Below, one piece after another: positions 40,501 to 55,500 of a DNA stretch of 64,000 nt (within the stretch, counting starts at the first letter, position 1; every line of letters begins with the position of its first letter). Both the position numbers and the translations under genes were made by a program. The notes under the pieces were generated by a model, which had not been told where the DNA came from, did no database searches, and was given only the letters and a program-made list of their open reading frames with translations. Origin of the DNA: Gari tellinella (lineage: Eukaryota; Mollusca; Bivalvia; Cardiida; Psammobiidae); contig OV277866.1 of NCBI GenBank assembly GCA_922989275.2, positions 77,908,328 to 77,972,327 of the forward strand. Reading direction: 5' to 3'.

Positions 40501-43500
40501 AAATGCTCACTTTTTTTTTCTTCAAATAAATAAATTCTGAAACAGGAATGCAGAAACAAGTAGATTGGACATGTGCTGCAAACATTAGATCCAGAACAGG
40601 AAGCCCCTGATCAGGGTAGAACTGGTTGTCTTATGGAAAAACATTCATAAGTCTCTGACTCTCATAAACTTAATCAAAGAATTTATTTGAAAAAGTTTAA
40701 CATTAACTTGCCACATACAGTCAAACACCTACCCTTACTTAGAATTAAGTACAGTGCATGTATAATGTGATTTGAATGTATAATGTTTTAACTCTTATTC
40801 CTCATAGTCATTAGAGATAAGTTTTTATGCCTTTACTATTCCCTTGAAGTTACAGTAAATATGTTTTTATTCTATCGAAGACAGATCTAGATCTAGATAC
40901 AGGATAAAAAAAAAGGTCTAGTAAAAAAAAAAAGTTTTTTTTTTTTTTTTTTTATGTGTCAAGAACCTGTGGGTTAAGAGCATATAAAATGTCACTGCAT
41001 CCCGACAGGCTGATGTCTAATGGAGGATTCATTTTACTTTAAGCCTGCTTTAAACAACCATCCATCATAAAAACAGAAAACAAATCTTAACTTTGTGAAC
41101 AATTAATTGTATGGCCGTGTCACGAGATAAATCCAGGTCTACTAAAATATTTGTTGTCACGATTTTCTTTTTCAATATTTCATCACCAAGTATTCAATCT
41201 ATATATACCAAAAATGCCAGAATGCAGATTCCTCGTTTCCCGCGTGTAATGTTTTGCCTTTGTTCTTAAAAAAAACTTATTTCCCGAAACTCCCACGAAA
41301 AACCTCTTCCGCGTCGCTAGCCATTTCATACGAATAAGTGCTAATTTTAACCATCGTAATTTATGTTAATTTCATTAGTATCAAAACAGTCTTTCTAAAT
41401 GGAAGTATATAACGTCTAATCTAATTGGATGTTTTCAAAATGATGCTGGTAATTACCTTTTTGATAACCAATGAAACCAGTAAAGACATGTGTCAAAAGT
41501 TCGAAGCATGCCGCGCAATTGGATTTCATTTCGGAAGTTTGGAATACTGTTTGTGTCTGTTACGTGATTATTAATACGGAGTTGTCGAGGAAATCAATTC
41601 TTAAAGGTAATTAATGTTCGTTTGTTCAATATTTTCGGAGAATTAGGCCCCGTATCGAGTGTATTTTTCCGAGGCGACAAGCGATTTCGCCGCTGTTACT
41701 CTCGTCTCAATAAACGCGGCGAATTTTCAGTCCACAAAATGGTAAATCATCTTCTTAATGTTTAGATTCGGGAAAAGTAATGTCTGAGATTCCGCTTTCG
41801 GCTAGTATTTTTTTTTCAGCGTAATTCGTAGCTTGTTTTCCGAAAATCATGTTCCAGTACTCGCCATTGCTAACGGTTTTAGAAACGTCAAAAAGTTGAT
41901 CTCGGTCAAATAGAAATAATCCAAGACCCTGTCAATCACCGTTTAGATAGGGAAATTCGGCTTGTGATTGGTTGATGATGCTATGCTCACGCCCGACGTT
42001 TCTCTGGCGGTGTTTATTCAGTAAACAAGTGTCAATTAAACAATTAATTTCATGTATCATCAAAGTGTTACCGACAGTTTGATTCTCTAATAGGCAACGA
42101 TTATCATATTTTGTCACTATTGTGTAATCAAGTTGACAATGTAAATGATTAGATCTATCATCATTATACTTTTCCTACGAGGTATCATGATTAAAATGAA
42201 ACAATAAATGGCAGGTATTACTAACAAGCAAGGCAATAATTATTTATAGCCGAAGGAAAACCTCATTTTTAGCTAAAAATTTTAACAAAACATAGGTAAT
42301 TATCTGTCTGACCAGGGGGGGCTTATGTCCGCCCGCACAAAACAGGCCGGGGGGCTCGTGTCCGGGGGGGCTCATGTCCGTCAATCGCACACGCAATGCA
42401 ATAAAAATAGATCATTTTAATGTTGTAGACTGTTGAAAATTCATTTAAACCTTTGAGTGGCAAACAGTTTGCCCCCCATCTGATCTGACTGCATTCTGTT
42501 TGCAGTGGTCGTTAAGACTTTAGTATGAAGCCATTTATTTAGAAAGAGTAACTTTGTTTTAATGTAGTAGAATTACTAGATATACAATCTATGATATTTC
42601 TATTTAAACTCAATGTTAAAAAAGAATGTAGAAAATTGCATTTGCATTTTTTAAAAATGTTGATTAATTTCTGTGCTCGCCAACATGGCCAACACACCCG
42701 TTGTTCACCATAGAGACCCAGACCTGCCCCGAATGTGCCGGTAAAGCTCCAGCAATGCCATGGCATTGCCGGGGCATTCCCAGGTTCAAGCTGATTCTGG
42801 TTATCTGTCCCGGTGATCCCCAGTTGAAACAAACATTTTAAAGCATCCCATGCTGCTTGTCAATGGGAGCCTGATGAAGAAGGTGATGAAGAACCATCAA
42901 AAAGACAAATCTGACAAAAGTGAAAGTTGTGGACCCATCTATCACATTAAATGCGAAGGAGGAAACCTTTAAATTGTGAAAATGACTATATTGGTGAAAC
43001 AGAAAGAAACCTTAAGACAAGATTCATGGAACATAGAAGACCAAGCACCACATCTTCAGACGAATCAGAGGTATCACGTCACATTCATGTGGACAATTCA
43101 AACCATTCCATCTCACTTGAGTCAGTGACAATCCTTGACCGAGAACCCAACTGGTTTGAAAGGAAGGTAAAGGAAGCCATTTATATACGAACGCACTGTA
43201 AGCCGACACTGAACAAGGACGGGGCAGGTACAACCTTCCGCACGTCTGGGACACACCTTTAAAATCGCTCACAAAGAAAAGATTGTGCGATGTTGACCTG
43301 TAACAGATCAGTCTGCTGACGAAGTCCACAGTATGTTAACGAAAGCTCCAGGTACGCTTAAGCCTTTCAAGAGTTTGTGTTTGAAAAGTTTAAATAACTA
43401 GGAAATAGATATGGCAACACAGCTTAACTTTCCCTGGCAGAAGCTACAATTACAGTTTCTTCCCAAGGAGTATTCCACTGTGGAACTCATTGCCAGCATC

Positions 43501-46500
43501 CAAATCCTGAGGCCCACTCTTTGGCATCCTTTAAGAGTGGGCTCTCCAACTTAGAATTCTAATGCTGTCATCTCCTTCCGGTTATGAAGTAGTATCATAT
43601 GAGGAACTGGCGCTTTGTCAGCATGGGTCTTGTTCCCAGGTAGCACCTCACAAGCTGAATTGGTCTAGTTCTGATGATTGAAAAGTATCCGGAATATCTT
43701 TACTATTTTCTTTCTTTTATCTTTCCTGAGCTACATGTCCAGTCAGGGTCTCCTCTAACTTTCGTATCATTTCCTTTCATCTCTTTCCTTATCGCACATT
43801 GAGTAATTGTCAAGCTTGACAGATCAACCTTAGATGACGGAGAAAATCAAGAAAAAGAAAGTTATTCTCTCAGAAGATGTGAACATAACTATTTGTATCA
43901 GAAATGAGAAGAAAAACACAACTATTACTAACTGTTTCTGACTTGCAATTGAAACATTCTGTAAGTTAAAAGTGAAAGGCAGGAACAGTGAATTATTTTT
44001 GAATTTGACTATAATCTGAATTCAAAACTTAAATTTTCAATTTGATTAACCCTCTTCTATACACTTTTGAATGTCTTCTGCACCTTGCTAACAGAGTAGA
44101 TCATTAACAAACAGCTGTTATGGCTACACTACTTTCTCATAGATCAAAACAACTTAGGTTTTGTTCTGTCGTCACTTAAAAAAAGATCGTGTTCTGTCAA
44201 TACTTAATACCATCCACATAATCAGTTGTAACATCTTTAATATGCAATGATTAAAATCATTAACCCTTTACCCCATACAATGTTTATAGTTTTGAAGACA
44301 GGTGAGTACTTAAAGCAGGTTGAAAGAAAAGCAGAATGCGCCTTATTGCGCATTCTGCTTTACTTTCAACCTGTTTTAAGTTACCATCTGCTAGAAAATA
44401 GAAAATATTTCTTCTGATACATATCTTTGACTGTATAAATTGAAACTATTTTTTCAGCGGATGAATAAATTCAATACGCTAAAAGGCGCTCCTATTGGGG
44501 AAAGGGTTAAAGTCAGAAATATATATGACCGGACCCCCCAAGTTTTGAATCAGTGGGTCAAACTTGACCCCCTTATTTTTGGCTCAAGAGAAAAAACTGT
44601 TGTATGCCTTATTCCTCCTTTAAATTAAAGAAATTAGTTCTCTTTTTATACAGTCATGAATATACATCATAAGAATCCTAACAAATGATAACTCAAAGCA
44701 GGCTGAAAGTAAACCAGAATGCACCTTGAAGGTGCATTCTGCTTTACTGTCAACCTGCTTTATGTGGTCATCTTTGTTAAAAACTAGAAACAGACTATGG
44801 AGTAATAGGCTTAACAACATAAACAAGTTCTTATACTAGTCCATAGTTGCAGGGGTTCCAGTATGGTTTAATCAAACTTAAGGCTTGGGGCTTGGAAACC
44901 TAATAAAGAAAAACTGTCTGAACTTAAGGCTTTTAGTCTTGGTAGATGTTGTTGATGAAAAGATTTTCTCATCTGACATTTTGATTAGTTGTTTAACCCT
45001 TTCCTCCCTGAAATCTCAAATGGACAATTTTAATTTTCAATTTAGTTTAGTCTATTTTCAACTTTTTAGGGTTGATTTTTACAATATATGTCAAAATGAC
45101 AAACAGTGTAGACCCTGATCAGAGGACTCCATAAGGAGCCCTCTGATCAGGATCTACACTGTTTGCATAGGCCAAATGTACTTCTCACATGTACGCTGTT
45201 TGCAAATGACGCATATATGCGTGATCAGGGTTCAAAGAGTTACCAAAAGTTTTGACTGTTATGATAAAAAAGAAGTTAGATCAGCAAATGTAGTTTAAGA
45301 TATTTAAACTGTAGGAAACCAAGATTGTTGCTGTAAAGTGTATTGTGTGTGTTTAACCCTTTACTCCATATATACACCTTTAATTTATTGCTCCACTGAA
45401 GAAAATAGTTATTTATAGTACAGTCATGAATGTGTATCATAAGATATATTTTCTATAGCCTACTAGTTGATGATGGATTTAAGCAGACTGAAAGTAAAGC
45501 AGAATGTGACTTTTGTGTGTCCAGGCGCATTCTGCTTTACTTTCAACCTGCTATAAGTGGTCACATGTCTTCAAAACCAGAAGCAGTCTATGGGATACAG
45601 GGTTGATGTTTAACCCATTACCCCATAAATACACCTTTTTACGCCTTTTTACTGAAGAAAATATTCCAATTTATACAGTTATAAATTTATGTGTATGATA
45701 AGAAATATTTTCTAATAGACTATAATCTAGCAGATGGTATATTACAACAGGCTGAAAGTGGTAACCTATTTTCAAAATTGGAAACAGGCTATGGGGTAAT
45801 GGGTTAAATGACTGATGATGCATTACTTGTAGCAGGATATGAGTAATTGTTCAAGAGAGGTCATACAGATAGCAGCTTCAATGTAGTAAAGTGGGAAAGT
45901 CTTGTTTATAAAGTACCTTCTTAACCCTTTACCCCATAGCCTGTTTTTAGTTTTGAAAATATTTGTCTGCTTAAAGCAGGTTTGAAAGTAAAGCAGAATG
46001 TGCCTTAAGGCGCATTCTGCTTTACCTTCAACCTGCTTTAAGCTACCATCTGCTAGAATGTAAAAAATGTTTCTTATGATACATATTCATGACTGTATAA
46101 ATTGGAACTATTTTCTACAATGGAGGAATAAACAGAATGTGCTTAAAGGCATTTCTATGAGGCAAAGGGTTAAACAGTTGTTGACAATGACAGCCCACCC
46201 TTTCTACCAGGAAGTTAAATGCGCTGGAATACCAAGTATTTTGATAACTGAAGTTACGAAATCTCAAATGGAAATACCCAGTCAGTCTCTAAGTTGACAT
46301 AACCTGTATAATGCTGAATTTTAAAATGGGCTCATCTCAGAGTCATCTACATGTATTTTCTTATGAATGACCATGTCACATTGACTCTTTAGGGGCTTGT
46401 TCAAAAAGTATTAAAATATATGACAAATAGTGCAGAACCTGATCAGAGAACTGTCTCAGGAACCTTCTGATCTGGGACTGAGCTACTTTCAAATGATGAA

Positions 46501-49500
46501 TAATCCTGTATCGACACTCAGCTCCAGATAAAGAGAGTATTAAAAAAAAAAACTGCATTAAACCTAAGGTGTTACTACTCATTAGAATCATTTAGAAGAG
46601 ATTATTCTATTGAGTAGTAACATGATAGGATTTGGTTTTGAAATGAGTGAGAAACAGAGAAAATATTGGATTCGTTCAGTTTATTCCCTCTTATCTGGAG
46701 CCTTGGCAATGTAGGGGTTCATAACGCCTAGACCACTTCTGTTGTAAAAGTTTCTTCACCACTTTATATATCTATCAGACTTTTCATGCTTCTACAGTTC
46801 CTGTTGATGAAACATAGATTTAGCTTTATTTTGACAGGTTGCTGTTTAAAGCAGGTTTAAAGTAAAGTAAAACAAAATCATAAAGGAGCTTTCTACTTTA
46901 AGCTCCTAAAGAAAAATAGTCTTGTGAATGAAAAAGAATCCCATGGTTGCCGGCTTGCCGCTGTAGTGGTGCCAGACAGATTTAGATTCTAAGTACCTAA
47001 AGAAATTTTGCTTAAACATTTCCCTGTCGATCACAGCCATTTCCCCATAGACACTAGACACCCGTACAAGTCGCCTATAAACCAACTGATTTGTAGTTGG
47101 GGTTAGAGTTGTGCCTTTTAAGTTTTGTACTACATTAAGTTTAAACTCTTTATTTTGTAGGCAGAGACGATTCCTCATATTAAACCTGTTGGACTACGCT
47201 CAGAGGAACCGTCCGAGGAATATTTGAAACAGCGAGATGCATGCGTGAAATTCTTTGACAGCTGGTCTGAAAATGACCAAGTGTATTTTATTGAACATTT
47301 ATTATCGAGAATGTGTCATTACCAACATGGACAAATCAACTCATATCTCAAACCAATGTTACAAAGAGACTTTATCTCAGCTCTTCCAGGTAGGTGGAAC
47401 CTCTTTATTAGCCTTTTTTATGCTGAATTTATCATACCGTCTATTCCTAGTTTGAAAAAGGGACCAGTGTATATTTAAAAAACATAATACCCTGAAGAAG
47501 TCTATTGATTAGGGGAAATGGTTCTCCAGAGTTGTAGATAAGCAGAGTATCCGAATACTTACCCAATTAAAATTGGTGAAATACCCAATTTTTTCAAAAC
47601 TAATGGGTGACAGTACTCAACAAAAGCAAAAGGAACCCCAATTATTTGAAAGTGATTGAGTAAAAAGTCACTAAAAACCAAACAAATACTCAATTGCTTT
47701 TTAATTTCATCTGGTTATCAACTGAACTTTTACTTTAGTCGAATGTGTGTAAACAAAAGTTGCATATAGAACTATGTAAAGTTAACAACAATACCCTGAA
47801 TGCACTGTTGAAAGGACAATGATAGGAAATCCAAGTTTATTTTACTACTGATACCCAATTATATTACAAATCATGGGGTTCTGGACTGTGGCTACCCAAA
47901 TGAATTAGAAACCATGGGCTTGTGGTCAATGCAATACCCAATGAATTTTCCAAAATACCCTATTGCTTTAAAATCCATTGAGTGATACCCTATTTGAAGA
48001 CAAAGCTTATCTACAACTCTGGTTCTCCTTTTACTCCTTTTTGTCTCCCTTTACCTCATAGCCTGTTTCTAATTTTGAAGACAGGTAACCACTTTCAGCC
48101 TGCTTCAAGCTAAAATCGCTTTGCTATATAAAATATTTGTAACATTGGTAATTGTTCATGAGGGTATGAACTAGAACTATTTTCTTCAGCAGAGGAATAA
48201 ATTAAATATGCTAAAAGTCGCTTCTATGGGGAAAAGGGCTTAAAAAATAAAGTAAGACAATCCAGGGCTCCAGATAAGGGGAGTATCTCAAAAACTAAAA
48301 TCTTTGTTTCTGCATTAAATGCTATGGTGTCAGTACTTACTAGAATGTCTCTTCGAGACGATTCTATTGAGTAGTAACGCGATAGGATTTGATGCTGAAA
48401 TGAGCAAGAAAATGTTGGATCTTTTCAGTTTACTCCCTCTTATCTGGGGCCCTGAATATTATCAGTGCAGACTGTCATCAGAGGGTTTCTTGAGGAGCCC
48501 TTTGATAACCTTCTACACTGTTTACTGAATACACATGTATATAAACTGATTCCTGGCAAGAAAGAGTTAAGTGTGCACAGCTAAAGCGAAACTTGTTTTT
48601 AGTTTCAAAATTCTTAAGATATTAAGATTTTTACCAAGAAGTGCCACAATTGAATATTCATTGAATGTTGTTTTACAAGTAGCAGCTTGATTATAGTACA
48701 AGACTACAAGTACATTAAGGAAGATATCTCGGAAAGAACTTCTGTCCTTCTAGTGAATTGTAATTGCTTGAAGTTCAAAAGTACTTTCAATACCTCAGAA
48801 AAAAAGTTTGAATGATCAGAAGTTACTCCGCATCTGTTTAATATCCAAACTGTCTGCTACTCAATAAAATAGACAGTATTTTAGCGCACTTATTTATTAT
48901 TTTATTGCATGCTAAATAATTCCCTTGCGTTATCAGTTTTGGTGACAAAAATTGAATCTGGGTGTCAAACAGTTTGGATCCGCATATTTGTCTGGCCAGA
49001 TCTGGATCCAAACTGCTTGTGAATCTTACCATGAATTTTTGAAAATTCACCACAAGCACGCAGAGATTAGCAATGCACTATACTATAATTTCAGCCAAAG
49101 GTTTGGACCACATAGCAGAAAACATTTTGTCATACTTGGATGCCAAGTCACTTTGTGCAGCTGAGCTTGTGTGTAAAGAATGGTACCGTGTTATCTCAGA
49201 GGGCATGCTCTGGAAAAAACTGATGGAGAGAATGGTGCGAACAGACAACCTCTGGCGAGGCCTGGCAGAGAGAAGAGGATGGTAAGCCAAGATCTGGGAA
49301 CTTTAACCAATTACCCCATAAATACGCATTTTTACGCCTCTTATATATTCCTCCACTTCAGAAAATGATACAATTAATAGTTTTGTGGATATTTCCCATA
49401 TTTCATCTGATGGCAGTTTAAAGCAGGCTTAAAGTAAAGCAGAATGCGCCTTCAACCTGCTTTAAGTGGTCACCTATCTTCAAAACTAGAAACACGCTAT

Positions 49501-52500
49501 GGGGTAATGGGTTAAATTCTATATGGCATTTGTGGAAAACCACTGCAATCCTACTTGTATAGAATTTTAACCTATACTCCATAGTGCATAAAGTTTATAG
49601 TATTGTAAATAGTGGCCACTTAAGCAGGTGGAAAGAAAAGCAGAATGTGCCTTTTTAGCTCACCTGGCACGAAGTGCCAAGGTGAGCTTTTAGGATCGCT
49701 GGATGTCCGTCGTCCGTCCACAATTGCTCGTGAACACTCTAGCTACCACAAATTTCATTGGATCTTCATGAAAGTTAATGACAATGTTTGTCTTGATAAA
49801 ATCTAGGTCAAGTTCGAATGTGGGTCATGTCCGGTCAAAAACTAGGTCACTAGGTCAAATCATAGAAAAACCTTGTGAATACTCTTGAGGCAACAAATCT
49901 CATTTGATCTTGATGAAACTTGGTCAGAATGTTTGTCTCATTAATATCTAGGTCAAGTTCGAATGTGGGTCATGTCCGGTCAAAAACTAGCTCACTAGGT
50001 CAAATCATAGAAAAACCTTGTTAACACTCTTGAGGCTACAAATCTCATTGGATCTTGATGAAACTTGGTCAGAATGTTTGTCTCATTGATATCTAGGTCA
50101 AGTTCGAATGTGGGTCATGTCCGGTCAAAAACTAGCTCACTAGGTCAAATCATAGAAAAACCTTGTTAACACTCTTGAGGCTACAAATCTCATTGGATCG
50201 TGATGAAACTTGGTCAGAATGTTTGTCTCATTGATATCTAGGTCAAATTCGAATGTGGGTCATTTCCGGTCAAAAACTAGGTCACTAGGTCAAATCATAG
50301 AAAAACCCTGTTAACACTCTAGAGGCTACAAATCTCAATGGATCCTAATGAAACTTGGTCAGGATGTTTGTCTCATTGATATCTAGGTCAAGTTCGAATG
50401 TGGGTCATGTCCGGTCAAAAACAAGGTCACTAGGTCAAATCATAGAAAAACCTTGTTAACACTAGAGGCTACAAATCTCATTGGATCTTGGTGAAATTTG
50501 GTCAGAATGTTTGTCTCATTGATATCTAGGTCAAGTTTGAATATTGGTCATGTCCCGTCAAAAACTAGGTCACTAGGTCAAATCATTGGAAAATATTGTT
50601 TACACTCTAGAGGTTGATAGTGGGTATACATGTCCAGTCATAATCTAGGTCACTATAGGTCAAGTTTGCACTGGTGTACCAGGTGAGCGATTTAGGGCCA
50701 TAGTGGCCCTTGTTTACTTTCAGACTGCTTTAAGCTACACGGTGCTAAATATAGGAAATATTTCTTATGTTGCACAATCATAACTGTATAAATTTGAACT
50801 ATTTCTTCAGTGGAGGAATAGAATGGAGGCGTCTTTACTGCACCTTTTGATGCCTTTATCTATTCTCCATAGACATGATTATTCATGTGTCCACCATGTT
50901 CTGTTATAGAAGAACCACATGAAGACATCCCAGCATCATTACAGGTGGATACTTAAAATAGGTGGAAAATAAAGCAGAAATCACCTGAAAGAGCTTTCTG
51001 CTTTATTTGCAGCCTACTAAGAGTAAGAAACCACCTATGTTAAATACTGATAGCATGCCATTTGGGAAAGGGTTAAACCATTACTCCATAAATACACATT
51101 TAGTTTATACCTTCACTGAAGAAAATAAAATAGTTCCATATTATACATAAATGATTTTCCAACATAGGAAATATTTCCTATATCCTAGCAGATGATTGCT
51201 TAAAGCAGGCTGAAAGTAAAGCAGAATGTGCCTCCCTCAAGGTGCATTCTGCTTTACTTTCAACCTACTGTAAGAGGTCACGTGTCTTCAAAACTAGAAA
51301 CAGGCTATGAGGTAATGGGTTAAACCAAAGTGAAAGTAAAGCAAAAAGCTCATTGGCTGTAAAGTATCAGGTATGTGAGACTAGCTTTGCTTATTTGCAT
51401 GTTCAAAGAAAACTATTGTGTTCAGTCTGTATCAGCTTTGCTGAAGATTTATGTCCTAAGGATATCCTCTGATTTTACAAAGAATTGATAGAATTACCAG
51501 TGCCTCTGTGAACATATTTATGTCTGTATTCCAGGGGCCAGTACCTGTTCAAACCTCGTCCTGGGGAGCCACCCAAAGACCACAAATTTTACAGGAGCTT
51601 ATACCCACAGATTATTCAAGATATAGATGTAAGTATAAAACAAGTAGATCTGTTCTTCAATGGTATAAATACAAGTGTCTGTACATTGCAGTTATGAAAA
51701 TCATTTAACTATTTCAGCATTTGCTATAAAATTTTCGTTTGGGGGCTTCCACTTTTTGAAAAAAGTACCGTTTAACACCTGTGTAATATTAAGGGCTATT
51801 TTTAGGAAATATTTCAGAAAAAGTAAAACAGTAAAAACCCTTCAGCAGATGACTTTTTAAGGAGCCCTTTGACATGAGTCTACACTGTTTTCAATATACA
51901 GTAAAACCCCTCTAATACGACCACTCAAACGAAGGCTAATTGATTGTATAAACGACAGGTGATAGCTTAAAGCAAGGTGACAGTAAAACAGAAAGCTCCT
52001 GAAGGAGCTTTCTGTTTTACTGTCACCTTGCTGTAAGCAGCCACCTGTCGTAAACACCTAGTAATGAACATAATTTTGTGGTTGTAATAGAGAGGTTCTA
52101 CTGTATACATATACTGGTTTCCAGAATTAAAAGAAAGGGTTAACCCTTAGCCCGCCAAATAAATTGTCGTCTGCTCTATTTCTCGTCTTCTTCAAGTTTC
52201 AAAGTGCTTCAAAGTTGCTCAAAATTGCTGAAAATGGTGTCCGAGTGTCAAACCGCTTGGATCCGGATGAGACGCCGAGTTACTCGGCGTCTCATCTGGA
52301 TCCAAGCTGTTTGCATATGGAGCTATAGTCGTGAGTGGCAGGCTAAGGGTTCATATGAAAAAAAACTTAGTTTGACAAAGCTGTCAAGCAGCATTTAAAT
52401 GTTTAAAGAATGGTTGTTATATTTGCAGGACATGAAAGGGATGCAGAAAGCTCCAGAGGGGGTTCGCTGCATTTATCTGACGTTAAATGCAGACTGTGTT

Positions 52501-55500
52501 GAATGATCTAGCTCAATAGGGTGTACTGTAATACATTGATTTTTATAATGGGGTGGTTTTGTTTTGTTTACAGAGAATAGAAACAAATTGGCGAACAGGC
52601 CGACACACACTGCAGCGCATTCATTGCAGAAGTGAAACAAGCAAAGGTGTTTACTGTTTGCAGTACGATGAAACTAGGATAGTCAGTGGTCTCAGAGACA
52701 ATACAATAAAGGTAAATAGCTTTATCAACAATGCCCTTACGCTCTCCCAAACCTATTAATGGCTCCAGATAAGGGGAGTATTTCAAAATCTGAAATCTTT
52801 ATATTTGCATTAAACCCTATGTTGTCACTAATCATTAGAACTGTCTTTTGAAACGATTCTAATGAGTAGTAACACCATAGGATTTGAGGCGGGAAAACTG
52901 GAATTTAAATCAGTGTCTTTGCTTTAGACTCATTGCCTTCTGAAATTGTTAATAGACATTTTAGTTTTCATTTAAATTTAATTAATTTTTGACTACTCAG
53001 GGTTTGTTACAAACTATGAAAAAGAAACAGTGTAGATCCAGAAAGCAGGCTGAAAATAAAGCAGCACTCACTAAAGGGAGATTTCTGCTTTAACTTTGAA
53101 CAGCAAGCTTGAAGCAGCTACAGGACTTGATCCTTCCCCCTTATTGCCTTATTACATTGCAAACAGTGTAGATCAAGGCCATTCACCACATAAAAAATGC
53201 AGCGGCTGATCTTGATCTACTCTGGTTGACACTCTCATGCATCTAAAGCATTTTATATAGCTGTATTAGATAAGTATTTGGCAGTGTAGACAAAACTCAT
53301 ATACAGAGCCTGGGATGACAATGGTGCTTGGTCTGTGCAATGTTGCTATGCAATAAGGCAGGTTTTGTCATGCCACAGCTCATTTGTAACATTCATGACT
53401 GATGGTAGCTTAATGCAGAGCAAAAGTCATGCAGAAGGCTCCTATAGACTGCACCAAGCAGTCCCCTGTCTTTTATCTCTTTCACTGCCAATGGCCCCAA
53501 AAGGTGACTTTGCAAATAGTTTAGATCCTGATCAGACACCCTGTAAGGCGGCGTCTGATCAGGATCAAAACTGTTTGCAACTTAGTATCCAGTCTATTGA
53601 CACTTCTTAAGTGAAACAGCCCAAAAGCTGTCTCAATATTTGGCAGATGACACTACCAATGCAGAGGATATTTTGGTGGTAAGAGGGTTCAAGCAAATGT
53701 TAAAACTTGCCAGTGAAAGAGTTACAGATCACCATGCATCTTCATTCAGTCATTCCTTAACCCATTACCACATAGCCTGTTTCTAGTGTTGAAGATAGTT
53801 GGCCACTTAAAGCAGGTTGAAAGTAAAGCAGAATGTGCCTTAAGGCACATTCTGCTTAACTTTCAGCCTGCTTTAAACTGCCATCTACTAGTATTATAGA
53901 AAATCTATCTTATGGTACATATTCGTGACTGTATAAATTGGAACTATTTTCTTCAGTGGAGGAATAAATTAAAGACGTAAAAAGGTGTATTTATGTTGTA
54001 ATGGGTTAACACAGATTTGACTGTAATAGAGAAAGGGTTTACTGTTGTACTTTTGCTTATAGATCTGGGACAGAAATACATTAGAATGCGTACAGGTGTT
54101 GACGGGGCACACGGGCTCTGTACTGTGCCTACAATACGACAATAACATCATCATCTCGGGCTCCAGTGATTCTACTGTCCGTGTGTGGGACGTGAGAACT
54201 GGGGAAATGTTAAATACACTCATTCATCATTGTGAAGCAGTACTTCATCTTAGATTCTGTGATGGAATTATGGTCACATGTTCAAAGGTAAGCATGAACT
54301 TCAAATGGGTAATTCCAGTTTCTAGTTATGTTTTGGAATTGCTGTTGACTATTAATTCAAGAGTTGTTTTACAATATATTGCAAACTTATAAAAAGTTCA
54401 CCTTGTTCAGGGGCTTCTTCAAGAGCTTTCCTATCTGAGTCTATAACATTTGTAAAGGACACATATACTCTTCAAGGTACACTGTTTATAAAGGGCAAGT
54501 GTACAAACTATACATGTCACTCAGGTTCAATATATTAATTTATTGTGCCCTGTACTTTTGAATTTGATACAACTTCAGTTTACATGTACTTTTGTCGTTA
54601 ATATCTTTAATGGGCCATTTCTTGGTTTACTAGATTTTTCCATTTCGTCTGACATGCACACGGCTTACTAGAATGCTTGGATACTTATACAGTTGTTGCC
54701 TTGGAACATTCCAAATACTCCAATATCACACAACCTGTATTTGACCAAGACCTAATTTTGAATTAAAAAATGATTCTGAATATATTAGCAAGGATGCCAC
54801 TGGGGGCATAAGGGTTTATTGAACGCAGTCTTTATTTTACATTATCAAACTTTCAGGAAGAGGCCTTTGTAAATATGATAGGCATTTACTGACTTGTGAT
54901 TCTCTCATTTAAGGATCGTTCCATAGCGGTGTGGGACATGCAGTCGCCTACAGAGATCAACTTACGGCGAGTATTGGTAGGGCATAGGGCAGCTGTTAAT
55001 GTGGTCGACTTTGATGACAAATATATTGTGTCAGCATCAGGGGACAGAACTATAAAGGTAAATACATGTAGCTTAAATCACATAAAGAGTGTCACCAACA
55101 TTTCAAAATTAAATACTAGAAATATCCAACATTTTTAGTTCACCTACAGGGGTGTAAAATTCAACTCGCCATGGCGAGTAACTTTTTATAAGTTTTCATA
55201 GGAAAATCTTTAAAACTCTTCTTCTCTAAAACTGTATGGCCTAGACCTTTTATATTTGGCATGTAGCTTTGCCTTATGGACCTCTACTGAATTTGTGCAA
55301 ATCATGAGCCCAGGATAAAAAATGGCGCCGCCCCGGGCTTATCAGTTTTACATAGACTTGTATAGGAAAACCTTTAAAAATCTTCTACTCTGAAACCGTA
55401 AGGCCCAGACCTTTTATATTTGGCATCTAGATTTGCCTTATGGTCCTCTACCAAGATTGTTCAAATCATGACCACCGGATCAAAAATTGCCCGCCCCGGG

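Noticed and set aside
42539..42832. - strand frame of 97 codons with a Trp/Gly-rich segment
   Set aside because: No homology recognised, and the GC-rich part is a short palindromic patch (AATGCCATGGCATT).
49073..49094. Start of the F-box exon taken as a translation start
   Set aside because: The segment before 49095 is intron with a good acceptor; the reading frame continues from the exon at 47161-47389.
52568..54223. - strand frames over the beta-TrCP exons
   Set aside because: Antisense readings of conserved WD-repeat exons.
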